Source: Lottia gigantea (taxonomy: Eukaryota; Mollusca; Gastropoda; Lottiidae). From it: a stretch of 64,000 bases of DNA. This document shows positions 48,889 through 61,200 of the stretch, one piece after another. Within the stretch, counting starts at the first letter, position 1, and each line of letters starts with the position of its first letter. The translations under genes were made by a program, and so were the position numbers. The notes under the pieces are model-generated. The model was not told the DNA's origin. It did no database searches and saw only the letters and a program-made list of their open reading frames with translations. The stretch is taken from the NCBI RefSeq assembly GCF_000327385.1, contig NW_008711065.1, forward strand, positions 666,921 through 730,920, in the 5' to 3' direction.

Positions 48889-48978
48889 TTGTCGTGTGTA
48901 TCCAGTGTGACTTCGTATTACAAAAGATACTAGTTCTAGTGGTATAAGCAGGTCGCAGTATCAAACGTGGAATAAAAC

Positions 48979-49105
48979 ATGGCACAGGATAAGGAAGCCG
49001 CTTCCAGGAATTTCTTACGACAGTTTAGGGATATTAATACTAGAGAGTTTAAGAAAATTAGCGCATCTCAGTTTAACGATGTCTGGACTCATTATGATCA
49101 AGATG
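48979..49105 (+). CDS. calbindin-32-like: Calbindin-32-like EF-hand protein, exon 1
   Basis: The exon starts at an ATG in good context (A at -3, G at +4) and encodes 42 codons plus one base, ending at the donor GATG|gtaaga. The start reads MAQDKEAASRNFLRQFRD and continues to ISASQFNDVWTHYDQDG. The pattern FLRQFRD..SREFK..SA.QF.DVW.HYD.DGNGYIEG is that of insect calbindin-32 and of the calbindin/calretinin/secretagogin family, cytosolic calcium buffers and sensors with six EF-hands. The first calcium loop begins at D40 and is completed by exon 2. The frame stays open into the intron for 18 more codons to 49161; that tail is intronic. No TATA box is evident upstream. Confidence 0.92.
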
Positions 49106-49651
49106 GTAAGACATTTTTTTTTTATTCTGGAGGAATTTCTAACTTTTCAACTATAACATAGTATAAACTATCAAAGAGCGCATCTACTAGAAGGAGTGAG
49201 AGAGGGGAGTATACCAGTTTTCTTTCTCGATGGTCAGCGCTATTTTGATCCATATCAATTGTTTGACTTTTTGAAATTTTGATATTAATATTTTAAAGCG
49301 GTAATCATTATTTTATTAACTTTATATGCTTATAATCTTTTAAAGAGAAACAGTCCGATTTTCAAAAAGTTTTTACAACACAATATTCAGTTTTAATTGT
49401 AGATGAATTTCAAAATGAAAATTGTTGCATTTTCCTTCTTTAACTTTAAAAACAGAAGTTGATAAATTACCAGAGAAACAAAATGTCAATCAAAAATCAA
49501 AACCGGAAAAAGAAATAAAAAAGGGAAAGGTTAATTAACAAGAGAGACTCATTGGAAGGAGAAATTTAGAAACTTTATTAATGCTAACTTGTAATGAAGC
49601 AACAATTTTCATCTGACAGTGAGGCGATACAATACAATGAGACCAAATCGC

Positions 49652-50000
49652 TTTATACCTCAAAGTTAGGTGATGTCTGGTGTAGGCCACTCTCTATAAT
49701 ATAACCCAGAGTTAGGTGATGTCTGGTGTTTCTATAAACAGACAACAGTACAATAGTGGATATGACCTAGAGTTAGGTGATGCCTGGTGTTTTATAAACA
49801 GACCATATTATAACAGTGGACCACTCTCTAGAGTATAACCCAGAGTTAGGTGATGCCTGGTGTTTTATAAACAGACAATAGTACAACATAGGACCACTCT
49901 CTAGAATATAACCCAGAGTTAAGTGATGTCTGATGTTTCTATAAAAAGACCATAGTATAACAGTGGACTATCTGTAGAATATAACCCAGATTGTGGAGAC
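49652..50000 (+). repeat. 74-bp satellite family E, array 2 (about 5 copies)
   Basis: Same unit as array 1 (AATATAACCCAGAGTTAGG, TGATGTCTGGTG, AACAGACAATAGTACAA) but more diverged and with shorter units. It is in calbindin-like intron 1, on the other side of exon 1 from array 1. Confidence 0.85.
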
Positions 50001-50103
50001 TGCCTGATGCTGTTTAGAAATAAGCCGATTAGTCTGGCAATACCTAGAGGTTATGGTTAAACCATTTAGACTGTATTGGTATTGGTATTGGTATAAGTCA
50101 ACA

Positions 50104-50320
50104 GAAATGAATGAATGGAATTTAACGTCCTACTTTTCTGCACTATGTAGGCAAATGAAGACATGCAACACCATGTAGTGGGCAATGAGGGAATTTTTGC
50201 CAGGAGAACTTCATATTCCTACTTTTATCTAACTCGCTCTATTGTCCCATCCGTAATAGATGCCTTTACAACGTCAACATCTTTGACATGAATCACTGGC
50301 AAGGGGAAACCTGATTGGAA
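50104..50320 (-). mobile_element. SINE family S, minus copy in calbindin-like intron 1
   Basis: ATGAATGGAATTTAACGTCC, TTTTCTGCACTATGTAGGC, GGGCAATGAGGGAATTTTTG, GTCCCATCCGTAATAG and ATCACTGGCAAGGGGAAAC in order. Confidence 0.65.
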
Positions 50321-50747
50321 AATCCGAAGCTATCATCTCGACCTTTCTCTACAACTCATTATTTTGAAGTCCACGTTCCAATAAGCAATACAAGTCTGAC
50401 AGTACGCTGCATCAGATGATTTTTATTTGTTGTCATTATGGCGTGAATAATCGAACTTTGAACTCAGTAGAATGTAAAATAAAACCAACAGCTGACTGTA
50501 TTTAATGTTTATTCGATTATTATCACATTCTAATACTATACAGGTATATCAGATATAGAGAATCGTAAACAAATGTTTATGTCATATGGAATTTATAAAA
50601 TGAGTGAATGGAATTAAATAATACATGAACTAATTTGCATATCTATTAACGTGTGCTTCGGATTCATATTGTTTTTATCAACCCGTGTTATGAACCTATG
50701 AACAGTACTTGTGTGATAAATAAAATATCGACTTTTGGGTCTTGAGA

Positions 50748-50900
50748 ACAGGCTCTAGCGCAGTTGGTTAGAACATCCTAGTCGGCGCTTGCAAATCCTG
50801 TAATAACTTGTCTTTTCCCATTATTCCAGTCGACTTAGCTGTAAATCTGCACGGAATATCCGAGAAAGAGATTTGACCGATTTGGCTGGTAGACAATGAA
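50748..50900 (+). mobile_element. tRNA-derived SINE head fragment
   Basis: GGCTCTAGCGCAGTTGGTTA carries a near-consensus A box. A degraded B-box-like CTTGCAAATCCTG follows about 35 bp later. The rest, to GACCGATTTGGCTGG, has no partner in the window. Too degraded to be a tRNA gene. Confidence 0.5.
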
Positions 50901-51197
50901 GATTTTTTCAGACGAGTCGAAATATTTGTTCAGGCTGTGCACTGGACAACTCGATATCTCAACATCTGAGAGTTTATATAACACTAGCCTTATGCTGATT
51001 TACTTGCAAAATACTTGTAGTATATTTACTGCAATATAGGGTTCAATACTGTAGGAAGGGACTAACCTCAAAACAAGACCTTGCTAATCAAGCCATTTTT
51101 TTTGTAAATTGCAAGGACAGTGCAGATAGATTGTAACCAGTGGTCGCTGCTCATACAAAATGTAACCAGTTTATGAATCATAACCATTAAAATATTT

Positions 51198-51540
51198 ACA
51201 ATACCGCTCATTGCACACTGCATAAGGTTGATCGCTTTTAATTAACAAGATGCAGACAAGTAGAGAACTCTATTTCATTTAAATTTTCCAGTTTCTCTGT
51301 GATGTGAATCTTTCTAAGATGTTTTAAGTCTCATAACCCGATTGAAAGTAACAGTTAGCGTTGAACTATTAAGCTTAAAGGAAGTAATTGTCACCAGGGA
51401 GAATCATGAAAGAAATCCGATAAGACCAGAATAATACGTTAATTAATAAAACATCGTTTCAGAGCGTAACAATGATGAGAAATAGAGTTTTACGTATTAC
51501 TTTTCTGGACCTTACTGCACTGAAAGAAATGACACGGAAG
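51198..51540. mobile_element. Two SINE family S tail fragments in opposite orientation
   Basis: 51198-51282 reads in the sense direction (CTCATTGCACACTGC to CTATTTCATTT). 51478-51530 is antisense (GAAATAGAGTTTTACG, TTACTTTTCTGGACC). Confidence 0.4.
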
Positions 51541-51627
51541 TTTTATTTTTACATTCCTGTACCTGTTTGGAATGTGTTTTGAATGAATTGTAATTAAATT
51601 TCCTGCATGTTTATTGTCCAATTAAAT

Positions 51628-52235
51628 CAAGTTTTATGTCCCACTGTTATGTTGAAATAAGAGTTTTATGTCCCACTGTTATGTCGAAATAAGAGTTTTA
51701 TGTCCCACTGTTATGTCGAAATAAGAGTTTTATGTCCCACTGTTATGTCGAAATAAGAGTTTTATGTTCCACTGTTATGTTGAAATAAGAGTTTTATGTC
51801 CCACTGTTATGTTGAAATAAGAGTTTTATGTTCCACTGTTATGTCGAAATAAGAGTTTTATGTCCCACTGTTATGTCGAAATAAGAGTTTTATGTCCCAC
51901 TGTTATGTTGAAATAAGAGTTTTATGTCCCACTGTTATGTCGAAATAAGAGTTTTATGTCCCACTGTTATGTCGAAATAAGAGTTTTATGTCCCACTGTT
52001 ATGTCGAAAGAAGAGTTTTATGTCCCACTGTTATGTCGAAATAAGAGTTTTATGTCCCACTGTTATGTTGAAATAAGAGTTTTATGTCCCACTGTTATGT
52101 TGAAATAAGAGTTTTATGTCCCACTGTTATGTTGAAATAATAGTTTTATGTCCCACTGTTATGTTGAAATACGAGTTTTATGTCCCACTGTTATGTTGAA
52201 ATAAGAGTTTTATGTCCCACTGTTATGTCGAAAAA
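51628..52235 (+). repeat. 32-bp minisatellite, about 19 copies
   Basis: The unit begins GAGTTTTATGTCCCACTG and ends ATGTCGAAATAA or ATGTTGAAATAA, with very few other variants. Its first 13 bases match the SINE family S end GAGTTTTACGTCC apart from one C-to-T. It lies inside calbindin-like intron 1. Confidence 0.95.
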
Positions 52236-52504
52236 CGCAGATTCGTTAAGGAAGAAAATATGAACGGACAAAATGGCGGACAGTCAGTGTGGATAAGATT
52301 CGTTCTCACCGATAAGTATGGAGTATAAAAACTCCATTTGGATGGGAAAAATAAAACTGTACATATATCTGGCTGTTTAATATCCACTGACACTCCACAA
52401 CAGTAGATAATTGAAGAGATCAACACAAAATATTTCATATGTAAATTTTCATTCTAAATCATTACGAAAGAGGTTTACCAATCTTAACAAGAGACACGCA
52501 TACC

Positions 52505-52695
52505 GAAAAAGGGAGGGGAAGCGCCAGCCTCCCAACCGAGATCGGGGCTACAAATACGGCGCAAACTGACTCGCTGAATTTAAAATTCGTCAACTATGTG
52601 CTCGCATCATATAATGGCAAGACTCTCTTAGAGCGTCTGGGAGGGTTCTCTCAAAAGATTTTTCGAAAAATTTAATTGATTCTGACAATTGATTT
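52505..52695 (+). mobile_element. Dispersed family C, copy in calbindin-like intron 1
   Basis: Shares GAGCGTCTGGGAGGGTTCT and AATTGATTCTGAC with the 38.2 kb copy, preceded by CAGCCTCCC. Diverged and shortened. Confidence 0.5.
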
Positions 52696-53039
52696 CCACC
52701 ACTGTAAATAGGAACGTTAGGCTATCGGTCTGGTTACAGACAATAATTAGGAAAAGGAAAGCGATGTTGTTGATTACAAAATTACACATTATTAACAAGT
52801 TGACTAGAGTTTCACCTATACAGACAGCAAGGTGTGAAATAGTGGAAGAGATGATTACAATCAGAACAGAGAAGAGCTAGAAGTTGTCGAATTGAAGACA
52901 ATGGTTCACCGTCTAGAATGGAGTGTAAGAAACACTATTAAACAGCAAACAGTAACTTGAGAGAAATAATAAATTTGATATTTTATTGTGATTTGATTTG
53001 ATTTATAAATTACTGGATATATTGGCTCTTATTTTATTC

Positions 53040-55785
53040 ATCTGAAATCGAATTGAGTTTTACATCCTGTTCTGCTGTACTTAATTGCCTTTTTCATTTT
53101 ATCATTTTCACCTTTTTTGGCTAATTAATTATGATTCGCAGTTCTTTTTATTGGACTAATAAAGTGGAGTTTTATATCCAATTGTTCTGTACCTTATTGA
53201 ACTAATGAAATGAAATAGAGTTTTATATCCTACTGTTCTGTACCTTATTGAACTAATGAAATGAAATAGAGTTTTATATCCTACTGTTCTGTATCTTATT
53301 GGACTAATGAAATGAAATAGAGTTTTATATCCTACTGTTCTGTATCTTATTGGACTAATAAAATGAAATAGAGTTTTATATCCTACTGTTCCGTATCTTA
53401 TTGTACTAATGAAATGAAATGGAGTTTTATATCCTACTGTTCTCTATCTTACTGGACTAATGAAATGAAATGGAGTAATATATCCTACTGTTCTGTACCT
53501 TATTGAACTAATGAAATGAAATAGAGTTTTATATCCTACTGTTCTGTATCTTATGGTACTAATGAAATGAAACAGAGTTTTATATCCTTCTGTTCTGTAT
53601 CTTATTGGACTAATGAAATGAAATGGAGTTTTATATCCTACTGTTCTGTATCTTATTGGACTAATAAAATGAAATGGAGTTTTATATCCTACTGTTCTGT
53701 ATCTTATTGGACTATTGAAATGAAATGGAGTTTTATATCCTACTGTTCTGTATCTTATTGGACTAATGAAATGAAATGGAGTTTTATATCCTACTGATCT
53801 GTATCTTATAGGACTAATAAAATAAAATGGTGTTTTATATCCAACTGTTCTGTACCATATTGGACTAATGAAATGAAATAGAGTTTTATATCCTACTGTT
53901 CTATATTTTATTGAACTAATGAAATGAAATAGAGTTTTATATCCTACTGTTCTGTATCTTATTGAACTAATGAAATGAAATAGAGGTTTATATCCTACTG
54001 TTCTGTATCTTATTGATCGAATGAAATGAAAAAGAGTTTTATATCCTACTGTTTTGTATCTTATTGATCGAATGAAATGAAATAGAGTTTTATATCCTAC
54101 TGATCTGTATCTTATTGAACTAATGAAATGAAATAGAGTTTTATATCCTACTGTTCTATATCTTATTGAACTAATGAAATGAAATAGAGTTTTATATCCT
54201 ACTGTTCTATATCTTATTGATCGAATGAAATGAAATAGAGTTTTATATCCTACTGTTCTGTATCTTATGGTACTAATGAAATGAAACAGAGTTTTATATC
54301 CTTCTGTTCTGTATCTTATTGTACTAATGAAATGAAATGGAGTTTTACATCCTACTGTTCTGTATCTTATTGTACTAATGAAATGAAACAGACTTTTACA
54401 TCCTACTGTTCTGTATCTTATTGGACTAATGAAATGAAATAGAGTTTTATATCCTACTGTTCTGTATCTTATTGTACTAATGAAATGAATGGAGTTTTAT
54501 ATCCTACTGTTCTGTATCTTATTGTACTAATGAAATAAAATGGTGTTTTATATCCTACTGTTCTGTATCTTATTTTACTAATGAAATGAATGGAGTTTTA
54601 TATCCTACTGTTCTGTATCTTATTGTACTAATGAAATGAATGGAGTTTTATATCCTACTGTTCTGTATCTTATTGTACTAATGAAATGAATGGAGTTTTA
54701 TATCCTACTGTTCTGTATCTTATTGGACTAATGAAATGAAATAGAGTTTTATATCCTACTGTTCTATATCTTATTGGACTAATGAAATGAAATAGAGTTT
54801 TATATCCTACTGTTCTATATCTTATTGGACTAATGAAATGAAATAGAGTTTTATATCCTACTGTTCTGTATCTTATTGTACTAATGAAATGAATGGAGTT
54901 TTATATCCTACTGTTCTGTATCTTATTGTACTAATGAAATGAAATAGAGTTTTATATCCTACTGTTCTATATCTTATTGGACTAATGAAATGAAATAGAG
55001 TTTTATATCCTACTGTTCTATATCTTATTGATCGAATGAAATGAAATAGAGTTTTATATCCTACTGTTCTGTATCTTATTGTACTAATGAAATGAATGGA
55101 GTTTTATATCCTACTGTTCTGTATCTTATTGTACTTATGAAATGAATGGAGTTTTATATCCTACTGTTCTATATCTTATTGTACTAATGAAATGAAATAG
55201 AGTTTTATATCCTACTGTTCTATATCTTATTGTACTAATGAAATGAAATAGAGTTTTATATCCTACTGTTCTATATCTTATTGTACTAATGAAATGAAAT
55301 AGAGTTTTATATCCTACTGTTCTGTATCTTATTGTACTAATGAAATAAAATGGTGTTTTATATCCTACTGTTCTGTATCTTATTGGACTAATGAAATGAA
55401 ATAGAGTTTTATATCCTACTGTTCTGTATCTTATTGTACTAATGAAATGAATGGAGTTTTAGATCCTACTGTTCTGTATCTTATTGTACTAATGAAATGG
55501 AATAGAGTTTTATATCCTATTGTTCTGTATCTTATTGTACTAATGAAATGAAATAGAGTTTTATATCCTACTGTTCTATATCTTATTGGACTAATGAAAT
55601 GAAATAGAGTTTTATATCCTACTGTTCTGTATCTTATTGTACTAATGAAATGAATGGAATTTTATATCCTACTGTTCTGTATCTTATTAGACTAATGAAA
55701 TGAAATGGAGTTTTATATCCTACTGTTCTGTATCTTATTGTACTAATGAAATGAATGGAGTTTTATATTCTACTATCAATAATCT
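53040..55785 (+). repeat. 51-bp satellite, about 52 copies
   Basis: The unit is 51 bp (50 bp where the GAATGGAG variant occurs) and includes GAGTTTTATATCCTACTG, TTCTGTATCTTATTG, GACTAATG and AAATGAAATA. The first 150 bp is diverged (edge units). The unit is collinear with the terminal ~50 bp of SINE family S on its minus strand. Because 51 is divisible by three, runs of units stay open (for example 53567-53797), but this is not a gene. Confidence 0.95.
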
Positions 55786-56351
55786 TATTGGACATTTGAT
55801 TGAATAAACATCCTACTTCTGTATCATATAAGAATTTACGTCTCCACTGCTAAAAATATATAAAATACGTCCTTTCTCGTGGACAATATTTGAAATATCA
55901 AGCCAGCTGAAATCGGTGTTGTAGTCGGTAATAAAATCTGATATTTCGGAAAGGTAGAAACCTTATCAGCTGTAATATAGTTATTGTAAGTAAGGTTTGA
56001 TAGGAAATAAATTCTTTTAACTTTTAAATTAGAAGGGAATCAATATTTATACCCGCCTTTCTTCATATCCATTAGTCGATTTTTAGATTCTCAAAGATTC
56101 TATAATTGAATTCATTCCCTTACAGTATCAATCCAAAAACTCAGACTCGAGCTGTAGCAGTAACTCGGTTTGAGCGTTAGGATTGTTTTGTCTGTACGGA
56201 TCTTTCGTCAAACGTAAGGCACCTAATTGCAAAGTAGACGACAATCCAATTCGCTACCGACTCATCTATTCCATTGTTCTTGAAGACGACAATCCAACTC
56301 CCTATCAACAGAGCTAACAGCGAAATAAAACCAATATTGTTATATTTGTAG

Positions 56352-56437
56352 GCAATGGTTATATTGAGGGGACAGAATTGGATAATTTTCTGTACGAGCT
56401 GGTGACCAGTGTCAATACATTAGATGTTGGACCAGAG
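56352..56437 (+). CDS. calbindin-32-like: Calbindin-32-like EF-hand protein, exon 2
   Basis: The acceptor tttgtag precedes GCAATGG and the donor is CCAGAG|gtaagt. Joined to exon 1 in phase 1, the split codon gives G43 and the loop reads DQDGNGYIEGTE, a canonical EF-hand with ligands at D40, D42, N44, Y46 (backbone), E48 and E51. It is followed by LDNFLYELVTSVN and ends at GPE71 in phase 0. The family continues with a second EF-hand (motif like DDNQDGKI) and four more; none was seen in 56438-64000, so the remaining exons should lie past the right edge. A full-length family member is about 260-310 residues, so about a quarter of the protein is present here. Confidence 0.93.
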
Positions 56438-57314
56438 GTAAGTAAGTTACTCCACAATCCACAAGTCAAATTCATTTTACCTATCTTCCTAGACTTATCT
56501 GTCTTTCAGAAAACGCAAAACTACAATCACAATTATAAGACAAACCAAACGTTTTTACATATAAAGATTGACATTCACTCCAATCTAAGGCTAGATCTCT
56601 CTAGACAAATACCTAGTAATGACATTTCAGATTGATACAAAGGTTCCCAAAGGTTTTATCTTCACCAAACCCCGTATAATACGAATCCAACAAAATGTTT
56701 TAGACTTTCATTAATGAGTGTATATGATGCCAAATCTCTACAAAACAGCCAATGGCATTAGAATATTGTTTCGTTGTATTTGTCTTATATATCATAAGAT
56801 GACAGTATCGATTGTCTTACACTGTATTGTGTATGTTAGAAATATAAATCTCGCTAATTGAATTTACAGGATCAAACATGTCGACTTGTTTCATTAAAAA
56901 AATGTTTGAAGATGAAATCACGCTATGACAAAATATTAGTATTATTCAACGTCTTTGTGATTAGCGGGAAATAATACCGGCATGGTTTAGTTCAAGATTA
57001 AAAAGGAATATAAACACGCGATGTCGCCATTCATTATATAACTGTAAAAATAGGTTATTATTTCACCGTGAAATACGATTATTAAACATCATCGCTATTA
57101 TAATTGTCACTCAGTCGGAAAACATTCTCCAGTATCAGGTTCTAAAACGGGATTGTTATCATACCAATCTATCGTGTCCAATTAGTAGATTGCAAAGCCG
57201 GATTGAAATATGACTTGAACACACCACAAAGAGCATGCTAGAAGATTCTTTAACAAAATGTGGTAAAAATGGGAATGAAGGATACTGTGTATTCAGAATA
57301 GAACAAGAACAAAC

Positions 57315-57700
57315 CTAACTATCATATCCAACTAGCTAACATATTGCTTGATGCAATGACAGTTTTCTGTCTGAGACTGAATGAGACTAGAGTACACTAA
57401 ACTATCGTCTCCAACTAGCTTGCAGATTTTTGTTACAATGATAGTTTTCCAGAATGAGACTAGAACATATCTAACTACCATGTCAAACTAGCTAACAGAT
57501 TTTACAGTTGGTGGTTTTCGTTGGTCGCAATGGAACCCAAACTATCATGTCTAACTAGATAACTGACATTATGTCAGCTTTAACCTCATGCACAGTTTGA
57601 AACCGCGAAACATTGAATTTATCACAGGTTTGACACTATGAAAGGTTTGACACTATGAAAGGTTTGACACTGTAAAAGGTTTGACACTGAAATGTTTGAC
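57315..57700 (+). repeat. Degenerate ~70-85-bp repeats followed by a 17-bp array
   Basis: AACTATCAT.TCCAACTAGCTAAC-like segments start near 57317, 57402, 57470 and 57538. At 57626-57700, GGTTTGACACTATGAAA repeats about five times. Confidence 0.65.
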
Positions 57701-58129
57701 GTTATTACCTACCCACCAAGCTGTACCTTTATGACCTAGTTTATTACCACCAGTGATGTGAGATGGTCGATATCGAACCTATATTCTATAGCTGGCAGTT
57801 TACCTGTCATTATATTGACACTGTTATAATTTATAACCACTGATATCTAGACGAGGTGGAATTTATAATAAATATCTGACATGTTAGGAATCAAAATTAC
57901 AAAATTTTATTGATTTTCATTTTTTTCTTTTTATTGATTTTTGATGTAATTTATAATATTAATTTGGGAAGGCTTTAAAATGGAGAGTGACAATGTGGGC
58001 GAGGTAGAGATGAAATTATGACATTTCTACCTGAAAAATGTCAGAACGGAAACTTCCATGTTGAAGTGTGATTGAGGTATGACCTCTCATTCTGAATCAC
58101 TTGGTGTTACAGTTACATCGGATTCGTCA

Positions 58130-61100
58130 ACTTGAAATTTCATTCGGAGAGTCCACGAAGCTAATAATTTGTTTTGGGGTTTTAGGGATGTCAACTCGGC
58201 ATCTATTTCAGATAGTTTACATGGGTAATGAGATGAATTTGGTATTTTAGTTTCACCAAGTAACACCACATTGGTGCGTTCACTTATGATACCAACTCTG
58301 ACAAGCGCGTGGGTATGTTCACATATCTTATGTGTATTTGGTATATTTTATCTTGTTACCTGTGAACCAAGTTGACCATATTGATGTAGTAAATTATTTC
58401 AACTAAGCAACATGATCTATCTTATCAGCCTTAACAAATAAATCTACTTCAATGATATTGGGTTTAATATATCGATGTATCGATCTGGTAATATATTGAT
58501 TGAGACTAGAGCTAGGCTGAGAGAGAATGTCTATTGATCTAGAACTATTGTCTATCAGGTTTATTATAATCACACTTTTTTTAAACTTAACAATCATCAT
58601 GTCATTACAACTTGTTGGTTTTTGTCTATATCTTTCCGGTCTGTATCATTTCTTATTCTTATTGAGTAGTGACTTCTCAAGCGCCTAATTGAACTTTGTA
58701 ACTGGGATTGTTAACTCGCTATTCCCATTGGTTGGTGACTTCCCAAAATCTTTCTCAGTCTCTCTGTAACAAGATTTGTTAACTCGTTATTCCATTGGTT
58801 GGTGACTTCCCGAAATCTTTCTCGGTAGCTCTGTAACAAGGTTTGTTAACTCGTTATTGCCAATTGGTTGGTGACTTCCCAAAATCTTTCTCAGTCGCTT
58901 TGTAACAAGATTTGTTAACTCGTTATTCCATTGGTTGGTGACTTCCAAAAATCTTTCTCCGTCGCTCTGTTACAAGGTTTGTTACTCGTTATTCCATTGG
59001 TTGATGACTTCCCAAAATCTTTCTCCGTCGCTCTGTTACAAGGTTTGTTAACTCGTTATTCCATTGGTTGGTGACTTCCCAAAATCTTTCTCAGTCGCTC
59101 TGTAACAAGATTTGTTAACTCGTTATTCCATTGGTTGGTGACTTCCAAAGGTTTTTGCAGTCAATTTTCCCGTTGAGTATCTTTACTGATACCATTCTTT
59201 GTATTTCCTTGCGTTTGTGAATTCTCGGACACCTTGTACCTTTCAATGACTTGATTCTTCCAATGGCAGAAGGGAAGGCTTACTAATCTTACTAATAGCT
59301 GTTGACTCCGTATTCCTTCCTGTGTCGAAATATGACCGTAAATTCCCGAAGTATGGATTGGACAATGACCTTTTCTAAAATCCAGTTCGATGCATTCAAT
59401 AACCCGAATATTATTTTAGACTGTCCTTACTGTTCACTATAATTTCATCTGGTCGCTGACGGATGTGTAACTGTAATGTGTATCAGAATTTTCATTCGGT
59501 AAAAGTTATTCCTGCTGACTATTGTAACTCTTATGTCTTCTCTTCTATCTGTAAAAGTTCTGAAAACATGTCGAGTAATGACGTAAAGTGAGTTATCGCT
59601 GATGAAAAACGAGTGTTTGAAACTCACTGACAAGGTAATGACAGGAAAACTTGACACATTCCGGATTAATGTGCGCCAATCGATTTCCCTAATGAAACAA
59701 AGAATTACCCATGTCAGTTGAAATCATCGTCACCGGAGGCCAGGGGGAAGGTTGGAAATAGATTCAAAGACTTCCACGTTGTATTGATATCCTGAAACAA
59801 ATTTGATTGAAATGGGGAAATAACATGTAAGTTTTCAGGACAATCTGAAAGACGTGTGGTTTATAGAAGTGCCACGCTAGGTTATTTTCTAGAGAGCGAT
59901 GTACCGCTGTTTTACTGTATATTATTTAGTTGTGGGTGTGGTCCACAGTTGTACTATAATTGTACGAAGTAAACAAAGGGGTGTTTTTGGAGTGGTTCAC
60001 TGTGTAACACAGCTCTACCCCCATCCAGAATATTTTGAAAGTCGGAGTCATTGGAAATATACTGTCTATCTACTTCTCTAGTTTGGTTTCTACTCGATCC
60101 ATATCGTCTGTTAACAATAAAGTGCCGTCTGGTGTCGAAGTAATGGCGGTTTCTTATCTTCAATGTCTGATCAAGAACTTCCGGTATAAATTAATGGCTT
60201 TTGATTTTATGAACAGTTACTTAGCAACCTTTCCTTATCGTATTCTAAATGAACACATAAATTCCTCATAAAATTCTACAGATTTATGAACGTGTTTATT
60301 GTCAGCTCACTACTATGATGAAAATTTTGCGTTTACTATACTGTCCTTATATCTATTTCAATATACGTGACTGTGAGGGTAGACTATGTCGTAAGGTATC
60401 TCTGGTTTATTAGACAAAGGTCTTGTGTCATTGTGATATACGTATACTAAACTCATGGATTTGAAAATATCTCACTTCCCTCTGAATGAAATATGACAGT
60501 TCACTTTTCTACGTGTCTTCTTCTGAAGTCTGAAATTAACATAAAAACAGCAATATTTTAGGTTCGTGTGTCTTGAATAACTTGACTCATAACTTCCTGA
60601 TATTTCAATCGCTCGAATGCACCTCGAAATGTATACAATACAATTAAATTGAATATTAAACAGAAATAACGACCGCTACCAGCTGTACACATTACATGTC
60701 AAAATAATATTGATTATATTACGAATCATTTTACACTTTTAGTCTAGGTATTAACTAGTCCAAAACATATGTCTCTATCCCAACATCTGATAGCTATCAC
60801 CGTAACTTTAGTTTGGTTAGTATCATGTGACTTTGTGAATCTTGAACTGCGGAAATCCCCAAAAAACAGAGCATAGTTTTTTTGGCTCTACACCAGTCGA
60901 CAACTTTCAAAAAATCTCTCAGAGGTTGGAAAAGAGACAGATGTTTCGGTCTATGTATTAACATGTATGCAGGAAACCAATATTAACTAGGTTGGTGCGT
61001 TGGCCAAAGCGTTTTCATATTTATTGATCGGAACACCTGATACGTTTATGGGACTGGTTTTGACAATTTTACACCTCAAAAACTCTTTCAGAGAGTCCAC

Positions 61101-61200
61101 ATAGCTAACATTGTTTAAATTATATATAGGCTGTTTCAACTCTGCATTCCTTTCAGAGCGTCCACATAGCTAATATTAGTTATATTGAGAGTCCACATTG
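58130..61200 (+). repeat. Dispersed GAGAGTCCACATAGCTAA segment
   Basis: Found at 58146-58200, 61090-61150 and, partly, 61155-61200; the first two also share a TTTCAACTCTGCAT / TGTCAACTCGGCAT part. Only these short places match, not the whole span. Confidence 0.4.
58661..59150 (+). repeat. 67-bp tandem repeat, about 7 copies
   Basis: The unit includes TTCCATTGGTTGGTGACTTC, AAAATCTTTCTCAGTCGCTC and TGTAACAAGATTTGTTAAC. The first copy is diverged. Confidence 0.95.

Larger units (their letters stand above)
49106..56351 (+). other. First intron of the calbindin-32-like gene (7.2 kb)
   Basis: The intron is bounded by gtaaga and ttgtag. It holds, in order, a 74-bp satellite array, a SINE copy, a tRNA-like SINE head, a SINE tail fragment, a 32-bp array, an hAT-like element and a large 51-bp array. 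About 3.7 kb of the 7.2 kb is tandem repeat. The stretches 49162-49650 and 55800-56351 show no feature beyond a 54-bp spaced pair of AGACGACAATCCAA at about 56235 and 56286. Confidence 0.85.

Noticed and set aside
50748-50820. Functional tRNA gene
   Set aside because: The A box is good but the B box and arms are degraded.
53567-53797. 76-codon open frame with a 17-residue repeat
   Set aside because: It is the 51-bp satellite read through; the period is a multiple of three and neighbouring units break it.
59899-60081. 60-codon frame with HPEYFESRSHWKY as a possible gene or element piece
   Set aside because: No domain, splice support or repeat partner could be seen.
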